Positions 38,664 to 47,897 are shown, numbered from the stretch's first letter. The stretch is DNA of 64,000 nucleotides from an uncultured Kiritimatiellota bacterium (GCA_944391085.1 CALXSE010000002.1:74450-138449), one strand, 5' to 3'. The notes: generated by a model not told the origin, from the letters alone. Made by a program: numbers and translations.

Positions 38664-41382
38664 TTTGGTCCTCGTGGGTTGGGGGGTGGATGATGTCGGG
38701 CATGTCGAGCGACGCGGGGTCGAGGTCGCCAAGGTCGAAATCCTCGGGCTGGCCGTCTGCGGGAACTTCTTCGGCGGCTTCTGGCGCGGCCTGGTTCTGT
38801 TCGGTGCGGGTGTCGAAGGCGGCGGCCTCGCCGTCGGTGCCGGCGAGCGCCTGGCGGGCCATCTCATTGAGGTCGACGAGGATTTCGCGGGAACCGCCGG
38901 CCTTGCCGCCGGGGCCGATGATGCCGCGTTCCTCGAGCAGGTCGGTGATGCGGCCGGCTTTGTTGTAACCGATCTTGAGACGACGTTGGAGGGCGGAGGT
39001 GGAAAAACGGCCGGTCTGGCGGATGTACTCGAGCGCCTTCTGGTAAAGCCCCTCGTCGGAGGTGTCGTCGATTTCCCCGAGGTCTACGCCCGCGTCGTCG
39101 GCGGCGGGCTCGGGGGCGACGAACTCGGTGATGAGGGAGTGGACGTCGTCGGCGGGTTTGTCTTCTTTGATGCGGTCCATGGAGCCGGCCAGCAGATTGT
39201 CGAAGGCGGGGCCGGACTGCGCCTTGATGAAGTCGCAGACACGGCTGATCTCGTCGTCGCTGAGCCAGGCGGATTGGGCGCGGACGATGTTCTCGCCGCC
39301 GAATGAGAAAAGCATGTCGCCCTTTCCGATGAGCTTTTCGGCGCCGACGTGGTCAAGGATGGTGCGCGAGTCGTTGGACTGCGAGACGCGCAGGGCCAGG
39401 CGGGCGGGGATGTTGGCCTTGATGGTGCCGGTGATGATGTCCGTGGTCGGGCGCTGGGTGGCGATGATAAGGTGGATGCCGGCGGCACGGGCCTTTTGGG
39501 TGAGGGAGGTGATGGGCGGCTCGATGTCGGCCTTGACGGTAAGCATGAGCTCGGCGAGCTCGTCGATGACAACGACGATGTAGGGCAGCTTGGCGGGCGG
39601 GTTGTCACGGCCCTGGATGGGGCGATCCACGCGACGGTTGAGGTCGGCGATGTTACGCACGCCGTATTTTTGCAGGAGCTTGTAGCGGCGGTTCATCTCC
39701 ACCACGGCCCACCGCAGGGAGAAGAGCACCTTCTTGGGTTCGACCACGACGGGATTGAGCAGATGCGGCAGGTCGTCGTACGCGGTGAACTCCACACGCT
39801 TGGGATCCACCATCAGCAGCCGCAGCTGGTCGGGCTTGCGGCACATGAGCAGGCCCACGAGCATGTCGTTGACGGTGACGGACTTGCCCGAGCCGGTGCC
39901 GCCGGCCACGAGCAGGTGCGGGCTGTCCGCGAGGTCGACGACCAGGTCACCGCCGGTCGCAAGCTTGCCGATGGCCAGCGGCAGGGCCATCCGGGCCTCG
40001 GCCCGACGCCAGACCTCGCCCTCCAGGATCTCGCGCAGGGTAACGGACTGGCGGACGGTGTTGGGCACCTCGATGCCAACGACGTCGCGCCCCAGGATCG
40101 GCGCCTGGATGCGAATGCTGGCGGCGCGCAAGGCCATGAGCAGGTTGCGCTCGTAAGCCCGGAACTTCTCAAGCTTCACCTTCGGGCCGGGCTCAATCTC
40201 GTACTGCGTGAGCACGGGGCCGCGGACGTGGTTCACCACGTGCGCGTCGATGCCGAACTGCTGGAAGACGCTCTCCATCGCGGCGATGGCGGTAGGGATG
40301 TCGTCGGCATCGCCCTTGCGCGGCGGCACGGGATCAAGCAAGTCGATGGGCGGCAGATTGTAGGGGTCAAAGGCCGGCGCGGGCCCCTCATCGTTGTCGT
40401 TGGCTGCGGGCATAGGCGCGGTAACGGACTTCTCCGGTGAGACGGGGCGCAAATGGCCGGCGGGCTCGGCGGCCAATGTGAACGGCTCGGGTTCCGGTGC
40501 AGGCACGGGCGCGGCCCGCTCGAAAAGCGGCTCAGGCTCGGACTTCGGGTTGGGCGGGGACCATTCGCTTTGCGGGACGGGACGGGGCTTGGCCGCGCGA
40601 GCCTCGGCGAGCAGGTCGCGGATGTCCGTCTGCCGGACGGCCTCTTCCTCACGCTTCCGGAAGAGGCGCGCGAAGAAACCTTCGCCCGAGGCGGGCGTTG
40701 GGGCCTCGCGGCGCGGCGGCGGCACGGAGCGCGCCTCCTCGTAGGGGCGCGGCGCCCTGGCGGAGGCCATCCGCACGAAGAGCAGCACGCAATTGCGCAC
40801 ACCGACGACCAACAGCAACAGGAAAAGCGCCAACGGCCAAAGTAGCAACAGCAACCCAACGTCGCCCAGCCAGCCGCGCAGATAGCCCGTGACGATCCAT
40901 TGGCCGACCGCGCCGCCGGCGTTGGGCAGGAGCTTAAGGTCGGCCAAAAGCGGCAAGGCCGCGCCGTCATCGCCGCCGTAGGCCTGAAACAGGCACGCCA
41001 CCACCAAATAGAAACACAGGAGCCAAAGCGTGCGCAGGCGGAAGCAGCGTACGCGCCCATGCAGCAGGAAAAGGCCGAAGACCGTCAGGCAGGGGATGGC
41101 GAAGTAACGATAGGCCAGCCCCGCGAAGCCGTAGCCGAAGAACGTCAGCCACGCGCCAAGCAAGCCGATGCGGTTCACGGGCCGCCCATCCGGCGGAGAG
41201 GGGGGATTGCACAGCCAGGAGATGTCATGCCAATCATAGGTGGCCAGCGCGATCAACGCGACGACGACATAGAGGCAAACCACCACGCCCAGCGCACGGC
41301 GCCGGGAAACGAGCGCTGGCGGCAACGCGGGCGCCTCGGTCTGGCGCTGGGCGGCGGCGTTGGCGGGGGAAGGCTTCGGCAT
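38650..41382 (-). CDS. ftsK: DNA translocase FtsK/SpoIIIE
   Basis: Septum-located DNA pump that clears chromosome ends and aids dimer resolution at division. It has 910 residues: four hydrophobic segments in the first about 210, a charged Pro/Glu-rich linker to about 360, then the RecA-like motor with Walker A LVAGGTGSGKSVTVND (near 488-503) and Walker B IVVVIDELAELM (near 597-608). The C-terminal gamma winged helix follows (near 785-845, with GYNKAGRITDLLEERG), which reads KOPS DNA sites. It is downstream of exbD by 3 bases, giving an unusual argS-exbB-exbD-ftsK-rodZ-like order. Confidence 0.93.
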   Translation of the reverse strand: MPKPSPANAAAQRQTEAPALPPALVSRRRALGVVVCLYVVVALIALATYDWHDISWLCNPPSPPDGRPVNRIGLLGAWLTFFGYGFAGLAYRYFAIPCLTVFGLFLLHGRVRCFRLRTLWLLCFYLVVACLFQAYGGDDGAALPLLADLKLLPNAGGAVGQWIVTGYLRGWLGDVGLLLLLWPLALFLLLLVVGVRNCVLLFVRMASARAPRPYEEARSVPPPRREAPTPASGEGFFARLFRKREEEAVRQTDIRDLLAEARAAKPRPVPQSEWSPPNPKSEPEPLFERAAPVPAPEPEPFTLAAEPAGHLRPVSPEKSVTAPMPAANDNDEGPAPAFDPYNLPPIDLLDPVPPRKGDADDIPTAIAAMESVFQQFGIDAHVVNHVRGPVLTQYEIEPGPKVKLEKFRAYERNLLMALRAASIRIQAPILGRDVVGIEVPNTVRQSVTLREILEGEVWRRAEARMALPLAIGKLATGGDLVVDLADSPHLLVAGGTGSGKSVTVNDMLVGLLMCRKPDQLRLLMVDPKRVEFTAYDDLPHLLNPVVVEPKKVLFSLRWAVVEMNRRYKLLQKYGVRNIADLNRRVDRPIQGRDNPPAKLPYIVVVIDELAELMLTVKADIEPPITSLTQKARAAGIHLIIATQRPTTDIITGTIKANIPARLALRVSQSNDSRTILDHVGAEKLIGKGDMLFSFGGENIVRAQSAWLSDDEISRVCDFIKAQSGPAFDNLLAGSMDRIKEDKPADDVHSLITEFVAPEPAADDAGVDLGEIDDTSDEGLYQKALEYIRQTGRFSTSALQRRLKIGYNKAGRITDLLEERGIIGPGGKAGGSREILVDLNEMARQALAGTDGEAAAFDTRTEQNQAAPEAAEEVPADGQPEDFDLGDLDPASLDMPDIIHPPTHEDQNGTR

Positions 41383-41385
41383 GGG

Positions 41386-41805
41386 TCACTCGCTTTCGGT
41401 GACGAGGGAGAACTTGGCGAGCCCGGCATGGCGGAGGATGCGGATGACCTCCATGATCTTGCCATAGCTTTGCGCCTCGTCGCCACGGATATGGGCGGCG
41501 GCGTTCGGGTCCGCGGCGACGCGGGCGCGGACGCGCTCGGCCAACGTGGACTCGTCCACCGGATCATCGTCCAAAAAGACGGCGCCGTCCGCCCGGATGG
41601 TCACGGCGATGGGCTCGACGGTCGGGAGCGGGTCGCCAGAGGCGGTGGGCAAACGCACGGCCACGCCGTTCTGCAACGCGGGGAAGGTGATGATGAAGGC
41701 GATCAGAAGCAGGAAGGTCATGTCGAGAATCGGCGTCATGTCGATGTTCCCGTTGAGCTTCCTGCGGGCGCGCGCCCTGGAACGGTTGAGCCTCCGGCGC
41801 AGCAC
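41386..41805 (-). CDS. ExbD/TolR family biopolymer transport protein
   Basis: A 139-residue single-span protein whose membrane segment carries the conserved proton-path Asp: IDMTPILDMTFLLLIAFIITF (near 21-41). The N-terminal tail is very basic (RRRLNRSRARARRK) and the C-terminal part is periplasmic. With the ExbB/TolQ partner just upstream it forms a proton-driven motor that energises an outer-membrane receptor or the Tol-Pal envelope system. No TonB, TolA, TolB or Pal is seen nearby, so the choice between the two is open. Confidence 0.88.
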   Translation of the reverse strand: MLRRRLNRSRARARRKLNGNIDMTPILDMTFLLLIAFIITFPALQNGVAVRLPTASGDPLPTVEPIAVTIRADGAVFLDDDPVDESTLAERVRARVAADPNAAAHIRGDEAQSYGKIMEVIRILRHAGLAKFSLVTESE

Positions 41806-41808
41806 CCC

Positions 41809-42540
41809 TCAGCCCTCCGTTGAACGATATTGCAGCGTCAGCTTGCCCATGAGCTCCTCGGCGAAGCCCTCCATCTGGACGGTGTAGGCCTCGACCTTGG
41901 ATTGCAGGACGTTGTAGAAGATGGTGGAGGGGATCGCCACCACCAGCCCCACCACCGTCGTCAGCAAGGCCGACGAGATGCCCGGGGCAAGCTCGGCGAT
42001 GTTGGCGCTGCCGCTGGCGGCCATGGCCTGGAAGGCCAACATGACCCCCCACACCGTGCCGAACAGCCCCAGGAGCGGCGCGGACGAGGTGATGACCGCG
42101 AGCGCCGTCATCCCCCGGCCCAGCCCGACCGTCTCCTCGTCGGTCGCGTGGGCGCAGGTGCTCTCCACCAGCTCCATCCGCGCGGCGTCAAGGCGCAACG
42201 GCGTGCTCGGGTCGCTGCGCAGGAGCACGCGCAGACGTTCGGGGATCAGGTCGGCCAGGCGCGCGCAGGTCTTGACGTACACATTCTCCATCGGTGTGTC
42301 GGTGAACGGATAGCGGTCGTAGTAAAGCGCCAGCGGGTCGTCCTTCCGCACGAAGTCGTCCACGAAGCGCGCCGAGCGCCGCACCAGGTCGCGCAGATGG
42401 AGCACGCGCCCGGCCATCACCGCCCATGACGCCACGCTCATCCCGATCTGCACCAGCACAATCAGCTGGCCGCAGAGGTCGGAGTCGAAGAAGGCCTTGA
42501 TCGGCCCGGTGGTCATCGCCGCCAAGAACAGCCCGTCCAT
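41809..42540 (-). CDS. MotA/TolQ/ExbB proton channel family protein
   Basis: A 243-residue membrane protein with three hydrophobic segments. The family block GRGMTALAVITSSAPLLGLFGTVWGVMLAFQ (near 143-172) and LAPGISSALLTTVVGLVVAIPSTIFYN (near 184-210) is intact. It pairs with the ExbD-like protein that follows after 3 bases. ATG 42540 shares one base with the argS stop (TGATG). The assignment to Tol versus Ton systems cannot be made from the window. Confidence 0.9.
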   Translation of the reverse strand: MDGLFLAAMTTGPIKAFFDSDLCGQLIVLVQIGMSVASWAVMAGRVLHLRDLVRRSARFVDDFVRKDDPLALYYDRYPFTDTPMENVYVKTCARLADLIPERLRVLLRSDPSTPLRLDAARMELVESTCAHATDEETVGLGRGMTALAVITSSAPLLGLFGTVWGVMLAFQAMAASGSANIAELAPGISSALLTTVVGLVVAIPSTIFYNVLQSKVEAYTVQMEGFAEELMGKLTLQYRSTEG

Positions 42541-44249
42541 CACAGCCTCTCCGGCGTGGGGATCCCCAGCAGCGCCAAACCGCCGCGCAAGACCTTCGAG
42601 ACCGCATCGCACAGGCGGATGCGCGCATCGCGCACCGCGGGCTCGGCCTTGAGCACAGGCGAGCTCTGGTAGAAGCTGCTGTACAGCTGGCACAGCTGAT
42701 ACAGGTAATCGGCCAACACGCTGGGCTTGCACAGCTCGCCGGCGCGCGCCACCGCATTCGGATACTGCAAGACATGCAGGGCCAGCGCCTTCTCCGTGGG
42801 CGACCCGACCGTCAGCGGCTGCGCCGCGGGCTCCTTCCCCACCGCCTCGCGATACTTCTGCAGGAGGGAGTTCAGCCGCGCGTTGGCGTATTGCAGATAC
42901 GGCCCGCTGTTGCCGTCCAGCGCCAACGCCTTCTCCCACGTGAAGACAATCATCGTGGCGGGGTCATGCGACAGATCCGCGTACTTGATGGCGCCGATGC
43001 CAATGGCCTCCGCGAGCGCGGCCCGCTCCGCCTCCGGCCAATCCGGGTGGCTCTCGTCCACGATTGCGCGCGCACGCGCCGCCGCCTCGTCCAGCAGCGT
43101 CTCCAGCTTGATCACGTTGCCCTGGCGCGTCGAGAACGTCGCGTCCGGCAGGCGCATCAGGCCGAACCAGACGTGCTGCAGCCGCGCTTTCCCGCACAAT
43201 CCCAACGCCCCGCAGATGTGGAAGAACTGCTTGAAGTGCAGCTGCTGGCGCTCATCCGTCACGTAGATGATGCGCGCGGGGTCGAACTCCTCCACGCGGC
43301 TGCGCACCGTCGCGATGTCGGTCGTCGTGTAGTTGAAGCCCCCGTCGCGCTTCTGCACGATGGCCACCTCCAACCCCTGCTCCTTCAGGTCGACGATCCA
43401 CGCGCCCTCGCTCTGCGTGGCCAACCCTTTTTCCTTGAGCAAGGCCACCGTCGGGCCGAGCATCGGCTGATAGAAACTCTCTCCCCGCCACAAATCAAAC
43501 TTCACGCCCAAGCGGTCGTAAATCCGCCCAAACTCCTTCATCGAGATCTCGATGAACCGCTTCCACACCGCCAGGCACGCCTCATCCCCCGCCTGGAGGC
43601 GCACCAACGCCGCCCGGCACTGTTCCAGCCACGCCGGGTCATCCTTCGTGCGCCCATAGCTCTGCACGTAGACCCGCTCCAGCAGCTCCACCGTCAGGTG
43701 CTCCCGCTCCTCGTCCGTCAGGAACGTCCGATACCCCATGATCAGGATGCCGAACTGCGTCCCCCAATCGCCCAAGTGGTTGTCCGCGATGACCGCATAT
43801 CCCAACGCCCGCAAGATCCGGTCGATGGCGTTCCCGATCACCGTGCTCCGGATATGCCCGATGTGCATCGGCTTGGCCACGTTCGGCGAGGAATAGTCAA
43901 TCACCACCCGTTCCCCGGCCCCAACCTGCGCCACCCCCAGCCGCGCGTCTGCGGCCAAAGCCTCCACCCCCGCCGCCACGGCCTTCCCCGAAAGCGTCAG
44001 GTTGATGAAGCCCGGCCCCGCCACCTCCGCCTTCTCCAGGATATCCGGCAACGGCAACGCCCCCACCACCGCCTGCGCCAGCTCCCGCGGGTTCTTTCCC
44101 GCCCGCTTCGCCACCCCCATCGCGTCATTGCACTGCCAATCCCCGAACCGCGCGTCCTTTGAAGGCACCACCTTGCCGGCGCCGCACCCCGGCGCCACCG
44201 TCTCGAACGCCGCCGCCAGCCACTGCCGCGCGATTTCTTCGCAATCCAT
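42540..44249 (-). CDS. argS: Arginyl-tRNA synthetase
   Basis: Class I aminoacyl-tRNA synthetase that charges tRNA-Arg. The N-terminal Arg_N-like domain covers about 1-90. The HIGH motif appears as SSPNVAKPMHIGHIRSTVIG (near 118-137), and the second signature as FSTRQGNVIKL (near 359-369), where Gln replaces the Lys often found in STRKGN. The C-terminal anticodon-binding domain (from about 440) ends in LRGGLALLGIPTPERL. ATG 44249 has AAGGAG; upstream frame to 44345 is not conserved-looking. The 569-residue length is normal. It is followed by exbB with a one-base overlap. Confidence 0.95.
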   Translation of the reverse strand: MDCEEIARQWLAAAFETVAPGCGAGKVVPSKDARFGDWQCNDAMGVAKRAGKNPRELAQAVVGALPLPDILEKAEVAGPGFINLTLSGKAVAAGVEALAADARLGVAQVGAGERVVIDYSSPNVAKPMHIGHIRSTVIGNAIDRILRALGYAVIADNHLGDWGTQFGILIMGYRTFLTDEEREHLTVELLERVYVQSYGRTKDDPAWLEQCRAALVRLQAGDEACLAVWKRFIEISMKEFGRIYDRLGVKFDLWRGESFYQPMLGPTVALLKEKGLATQSEGAWIVDLKEQGLEVAIVQKRDGGFNYTTTDIATVRSRVEEFDPARIIYVTDERQQLHFKQFFHICGALGLCGKARLQHVWFGLMRLPDATFSTRQGNVIKLETLLDEAAARARAIVDESHPDWPEAERAALAEAIGIGAIKYADLSHDPATMIVFTWEKALALDGNSGPYLQYANARLNSLLQKYREAVGKEPAAQPLTVGSPTEKALALHVLQYPNAVARAGELCKPSVLADYLYQLCQLYSSFYQSSPVLKAEPAVRDARIRLCDAVSKVLRGGLALLGIPTPERL

Positions 44250-44286
44250 CGGAAGACTCCTTGCTCTAGCTCCAAACTGCCCCAAA

Positions 44287-44295
44287 ATTGTACCA
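44287..44295 (-). promoter_or_regulatory. Extended -10 promoter of argS
   Basis: TGGTACAAT on the minus strand, 38 bases before the argS ATG, in the context TGTGGTACAAT. It would drive argS-exbB-exbD-ftsK-rodZ-like. Confidence 0.5.
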
Positions 44296-44376
44296 CAATC
44301 TCCCCCACCCCGCGCCAAAGCGTTTGAAGCAGGGAGGCCCGCCATGGGGCGAAGCTGGAAAGCCCCTGGCGAGGCG

Positions 44377-46110
44377 TTACTCTTCAGACACCTGGATATC
44401 GGCGATGGATTCGCGCGGGATGTTGCGGTTATGCCTCAGGATCAGGTAACGCCCATGTGGGGTCGGCAACACATAGCCGGTGAGCGGTGAGCCTTGCTGC
44501 ATCTCCTGTTCCGGAGAGATCAACGAAAAGCTCGCCCATCCCTCACGAAGGATACGCTTGCGAAGCCGTGCGACGACGGAGAGCGGCGGCGGGACGTCCG
44601 CATATGTCGGTTTGCCGCTCACACGCGTGCCGGGCCTCAGCATGGACCCCTCCGGCAACGGCAGTGCCAGCACATCAGCATCCGCCCTGGCGTACCACCC
44701 GCAGGGCAACCGGTTCTGCGGCACGCACAGCGTATCCCTCAGATAAAGCCCCTCCCAGACGGCAGGCTCGGCCAAGATGAAAAAGGGTTTCCCGTAAAAC
44801 CGCGCGACGCCCGGATTCGTCCACGGCTCCCCCATCCCCCACCCGACCAACGTCCGCAACTCCCACGAGCGGTCAAGCCAAGATTCCGCGCACACCTTCC
44901 GCACCTCCGGGGACACCGCCACATGCTGCGGATTGTCCCGCCACGCGCGAATGACGGCGTCCGCCGCGCGAGACATGGCCATATTGTTCGCCGCCGTGAC
45001 ACCCACCACGGCCACCGCCAAAAGCGAAACCGCCAACGTCACCGGCACGCGCCACCGCATCCATGCCCACGGCGCCAGGTGCCGGGCAAGCACCACCGCC
45101 ATCGCCAACGCGCACACGGACGCCGGCCACGCCGTCCTGTCCCCCCCAGCCGAAAGCGCACACGTGACGACGACCACGAGCCAGCCGACAAGGAGCACCC
45201 ACCATGCCCGCTCGGGCAACGAAAAGCGCCTGCGCCAGACGACGACTGCCACGGTGCCCGCCGTGACGGCAAACAACAGCGGGTTGGCCATGCCGCAACG
45301 CAAATACGCCATCCCCTTCCGCGCGATCGAATAAAGCAACTGCGCGTCAGGCGCGAAAAACGCGGCGCCCCCGGCACGGGTCAACGTCCCCGGCGCGAAG
45401 ACCACGGCCAAGGCCCCCAATCCCAGCCCAACCGTCAGAAGCAGCCTCCCGTTTACGGCGAAACGTCCCTTCGCGATCTCGCGAAGCCAGTAAACCGTCA
45501 ACGCCAGGCACGCCGACACGGACAGCAACTCATGCCCACCCGCCGCGACGAACCCCAACGGCAGCAACGCCGCCATCCACGCATTGCGCCACGCAAAGAC
45601 GCTCTCCCCTAATCTCGGGCGCACAAACAAAAGCGCCGCGGCAACCATCCACGCCATCGGCCACAGATAATTGCACGCACCGGAAAGCCAGAGGCAGGCA
45701 TCCTGCGTCAAGGCGAAGGCGAACGCCGCCGCAAAGACCGCCGGCCGCCAGCCGCGCGGCACCGCCAGCAAACGGCAAAAAGCCGCCCACAACGCCACCC
45801 ACACCGACGCATTGAACGCCGCGAAAAGCCAGTGCGGCATCCCGGCCGTCAGACGCAGCAGGAAAGCCGCCGCGAACCGTCCATTTTCGTGGTTCCAATG
45901 AGTCCAGACCAGCTCAAGCAGATTCCACGCCGCGCCCGGCACCGAGACGAACGTGCGCAACGTTGGGAACTGCCCCGGCTCAAGCGGCGCTTGCCGATAA
46001 TACCCAAACACGTTGCCAAAATCATCGGCATAAATCGGCGTCAGGAACGTGAGCGCAAAAAACGCGAGCCAGGCCAGCAGATGCGGCACCACAGGATACA
46101 GGCGCTTCAT
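44377..46110 (-). CDS. Polytopic membrane protein (DUF6056/GT-C-like), third gene of gtr-like operon
   Basis: A 577-residue membrane protein with about ten or more hydrophobic segments in the first 380 residues and a soluble C-terminal third. The first loop contains YADDFGN (near 28-34) and WTHWNHENGRFAA (near 69-81), an acidic loop arrangement seen in DUF6056 and in GT-C glycosyltransferases using lipid-linked sugars. It is the last gene after GtrA- and GtrB-like proteins and begins directly at the GtrB stop (TAA then ATG). By analogy with gtrABC serotype-conversion operons it would be the specific transferase moving the sugar onto a surface glycan; this is inferred from position. Confidence 0.65.
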   Translation of the reverse strand: MKRLYPVVPHLLAWLAFFALTFLTPIYADDFGNVFGYYRQAPLEPGQFPTLRTFVSVPGAAWNLLELVWTHWNHENGRFAAAFLLRLTAGMPHWLFAAFNASVWVALWAAFCRLLAVPRGWRPAVFAAAFAFALTQDACLWLSGACNYLWPMAWMVAAALLFVRPRLGESVFAWRNAWMAALLPLGFVAAGGHELLSVSACLALTVYWLREIAKGRFAVNGRLLLTVGLGLGALAVVFAPGTLTRAGGAAFFAPDAQLLYSIARKGMAYLRCGMANPLLFAVTAGTVAVVVWRRRFSLPERAWWVLLVGWLVVVVTCALSAGGDRTAWPASVCALAMAVVLARHLAPWAWMRWRVPVTLAVSLLAVAVVGVTAANNMAMSRAADAVIRAWRDNPQHVAVSPEVRKVCAESWLDRSWELRTLVGWGMGEPWTNPGVARFYGKPFFILAEPAVWEGLYLRDTLCVPQNRLPCGWYARADADVLALPLPEGSMLRPGTRVSGKPTYADVPPPLSVVARLRKRILREGWASFSLISPEQEMQQGSPLTGYVLPTPHGRYLILRHNRNIPRESIADIQVSEE

Positions 46111-47025
46111 TTACTTTTCCTCCTTGACGAGATAAAGGGGACGATGTTTGCTCTCCAAATAGGTCTTGGCAAGGTAAGTTCCCAAGATGCCGATGACAAA
46201 AAGTTGAAAGCCTCCCAAAAAGAGGATGAGGCAGATTTGAGTGGGATATCCCGAGACCGGTTCACCCACGACAAGCGTCTTGAAGATGACATACACCAGA
46301 TAAACCAGTGCCGCCACACAGGCCGTTATCCCTGAGACGGAGGCCAGTTGCAGGGGAGCCGTAGAGAAAGCGGAGAGGCCTTGGACACTGTAGCGCACCA
46401 GTCCCCAAAAAGACCATTTCGTCTCACCTGCCGCACGCGCGACGTTCTCAAACTCCAACCACTTTGTCCGGAAGCCGACCCAGGCATAAATACCCTTGGT
46501 GAAGCGATTGACCTCCGGCAAAGCAAGCACCGCCTCCACGACCTGCCGCTTCATCATGCGATAATCCGTCTCCCCGCCGCGCATACGCACCTCGGAGAAT
46601 CGGTTAAGCACGCCGTAAAAGGCCTTGGCGCATTGGCTTCGCAACCATGGCTCGCCCTTGCGGTTCGTGCGTCGCGCCGCCACACAATCCCACTCGCCGA
46701 ATTGCAGCAAGCGCACCATTTCGGGCAACAGCGCCACAGGGTGCTGCAAATCCACGTCCAACGTCACCACAAGATCGCCCGTCGTCTTGCGCAAACCGGC
46801 CAAAAGGGCGGACTCTTTGCCAAAGTTGCGGGAGAAGGAGACATAGTGAACGGTTGCATCCTCTCGTGCCAACTCTCGCAATGCCGCCAATGTCCCATCC
46901 GACGAGCCATCGTCCACAAAGATGAACTCCAGCCCAAGAGGCAGGCCAAGAGCCTGAACCGCCTCCCAAAAACGGCGTACACACAGCGATTCGTTAAAAC
47001 ACGGCACAACCAACGACAACGTCAT
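46111..47025 (-). CDS. GtrB-like family 2 glycosyltransferase (polyprenyl-phosphate sugar synthase)
   Basis: A 304-residue GT2 enzyme. The catalytic core is LSLVVPCFNES (near 3-13), VDDGSSDGT (near 38-46) and TLDVDLQHP (the DxD-type metal site, near 88-96). Two C-terminal transmembrane segments follow (ASVSGITACVAALVYLVYVIF and ICLILFLGGFQLFVIGILGTYLA). This is the layout of GtrB/ArnC/DPM1-type enzymes that load a sugar onto undecaprenyl phosphate. ATG 47025 has AAGGAGG and overlaps the GtrA stop (ATGA). It is the second gene of the three-gene operon. Confidence 0.88.
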   Translation of the reverse strand: MTLSLVVPCFNESLCVRRFWEAVQALGLPLGLEFIFVDDGSSDGTLAALRELAREDATVHYVSFSRNFGKESALLAGLRKTTGDLVVTLDVDLQHPVALLPEMVRLLQFGEWDCVAARRTNRKGEPWLRSQCAKAFYGVLNRFSEVRMRGGETDYRMMKRQVVEAVLALPEVNRFTKGIYAWVGFRTKWLEFENVARAAGETKWSFWGLVRYSVQGLSAFSTAPLQLASVSGITACVAALVYLVYVIFKTLVVGEPVSGYPTQICLILFLGGFQLFVIGILGTYLAKTYLESKHRPLYLVKEEK

Positions 47026-47528
47026 AACGCCTCCTTCCGATCGCGAAAGATCAACCATTTGCTGATTAAGTAGTTGAGAACCACAACAATCACCCCAACC
47101 ACAACCTTCATCGCCAGCTCATCCCACCGAGCCACGTCCACCGTCACCCAAATAAGCGCCACATCCGCCATCCCCGTGGCAAGACGCGACCCAGTGAAGG
47201 CCATCAGCTCCTTCCACAACTTCCACACGCCTATCCCTTGCTGGGCATGGAAGACCCACACCCGATTAGTCCACCAGGCGAACACCACCGAGGGCCACCA
47301 CGCCAACGTGTTTGACAACCATCCCGAAAGGCCCAACACATGGAAGCAGACAAGGAACAGCACAACGTTCAGGACCGTCGTGCATCCTCCAAAAAAGCAA
47401 TAAAGCCCGATTGGCGAAAAGCAGAACGTCAAGCCTCGCCGCCATGTTTTCCGAAACAACCTTGCCCCACGTCCACCCCATGTTTGGGACGGCGCCTCCG
47501 ACGACACACAACCACTTTCCACGGCCAT
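47022..47528 (-). CDS. GtrA-like flippase family protein
   Basis: A 168-residue membrane protein with four hydrophobic segments and the GtrA signature (LYCFFGGCTTVLNVVLFLVCF near 37-57, WWPSVVFAWWTNRVWVF near 74-90, LNYLISKWLIFRD at the end). GtrA proteins are proposed to flip undecaprenyl-phosphate-glucose across the inner membrane. The start is ATG 47528, preceded at 12 bases by AAAGGA. It is the first gene after leader RNA copy B. The frame is open far upstream (to 48758), but that region is the antisense of kdsD and the DtxR gene. Confidence 0.85.
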   Translation of the reverse strand: MAVESGCVSSEAPSQTWGGRGARLFRKTWRRGLTFCFSPIGLYCFFGGCTTVLNVVLFLVCFHVLGLSGWLSNTLAWWPSVVFAWWTNRVWVFHAQQGIGVWKLWKELMAFTGSRLATGMADVALIWVTVDVARWDELAMKVVVGVIVVVLNYLISKWLIFRDRKEAL

Positions 47529-47727
47529 AAAAAGCACGCTTCCTTTCACGTATTCCAAACGAGGCCCTAGGATGTGCCCTGAACGACTACGTGCAAGAAA
47601 GCGCGCCAATACCGGCGCGCCCCGCTCAACACGTTGCTCGTTCATGAAGTTTCCTAGGTTTCGTTTGGAGCAACCTGTTGCGCAAAAGCGCAAACATTGC
47701 AAAGGCTCTTCCCTTCGCGTGCCCACC
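47529..47727 (-). ncRNA. Structured 5' leader, copy B (candidate cis-regulatory RNA)
   Basis: Homolog of the leader at 28012-28207, read on the minus strand. Hairpin 1: GCGAAGG with CCTTTGC, loop GAAGAG. Hairpin 2: TTGCGC (47692-47687) with GCGCAA (47682-47677). Long arm: TCCAAACGA (47669-47661) with TCGTTTGGA (47562-47554), AA/GCC internal loop, CCTAGGA (47658-47652) with TCCTAGG (47572-47566). Inside: GAACGA (47643-47638) with TCGTTC (47586-47581), and GCGCGCC (47620-47614) with GGCGCGC (47607-47601). Closing helix: GCACGC (47722-47717) with GCGTGC (47539-47534). Arms differ from copy A yet pair, while the loop, GGGCCTCGTT and GCGTGCTTTTTATGGCC are kept. The stretch 47737-47860 shows no other feature. 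Confidence 0.75.
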
Positions 47728-47736
47728 ATGATAACA
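47728..47736 (-). promoter_or_regulatory. Extended -10 promoter of leader B
   Basis: TGTTATCAT on the minus strand directly precedes the conserved leader. Same position and spacing as TGCTATCAT before leader A. Confidence 0.6.
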
Positions 47737-47865
47737 AAACACCGCTCAAAAGGGAATCCTCCACACCCTGTCGCCAGCCGTCCCGGCATGCCCCCCCCCG
47801 CGCGTTTCCCTTCAGCGGATGGCGAGCGGCCAAGCCTGAGGGGCATGAAAGGCGTGCCGAAATTA

Positions 47866-47874
47866 TGGTATAGT
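47866..47874 (+). promoter_or_regulatory. Extended -10 promoter of the DtxR-type gene
   Basis: TGGTATAGT lies 24 bases before ATG 47898, with AAGGGAG as Shine-Dalgarno. If the regulator is autogenous its operator should overlap here, but no clear inverted repeat is seen. Confidence 0.5.
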
Positions 47875-47897
47875 GAAAGGAAAAGGGAGATTGGAAC

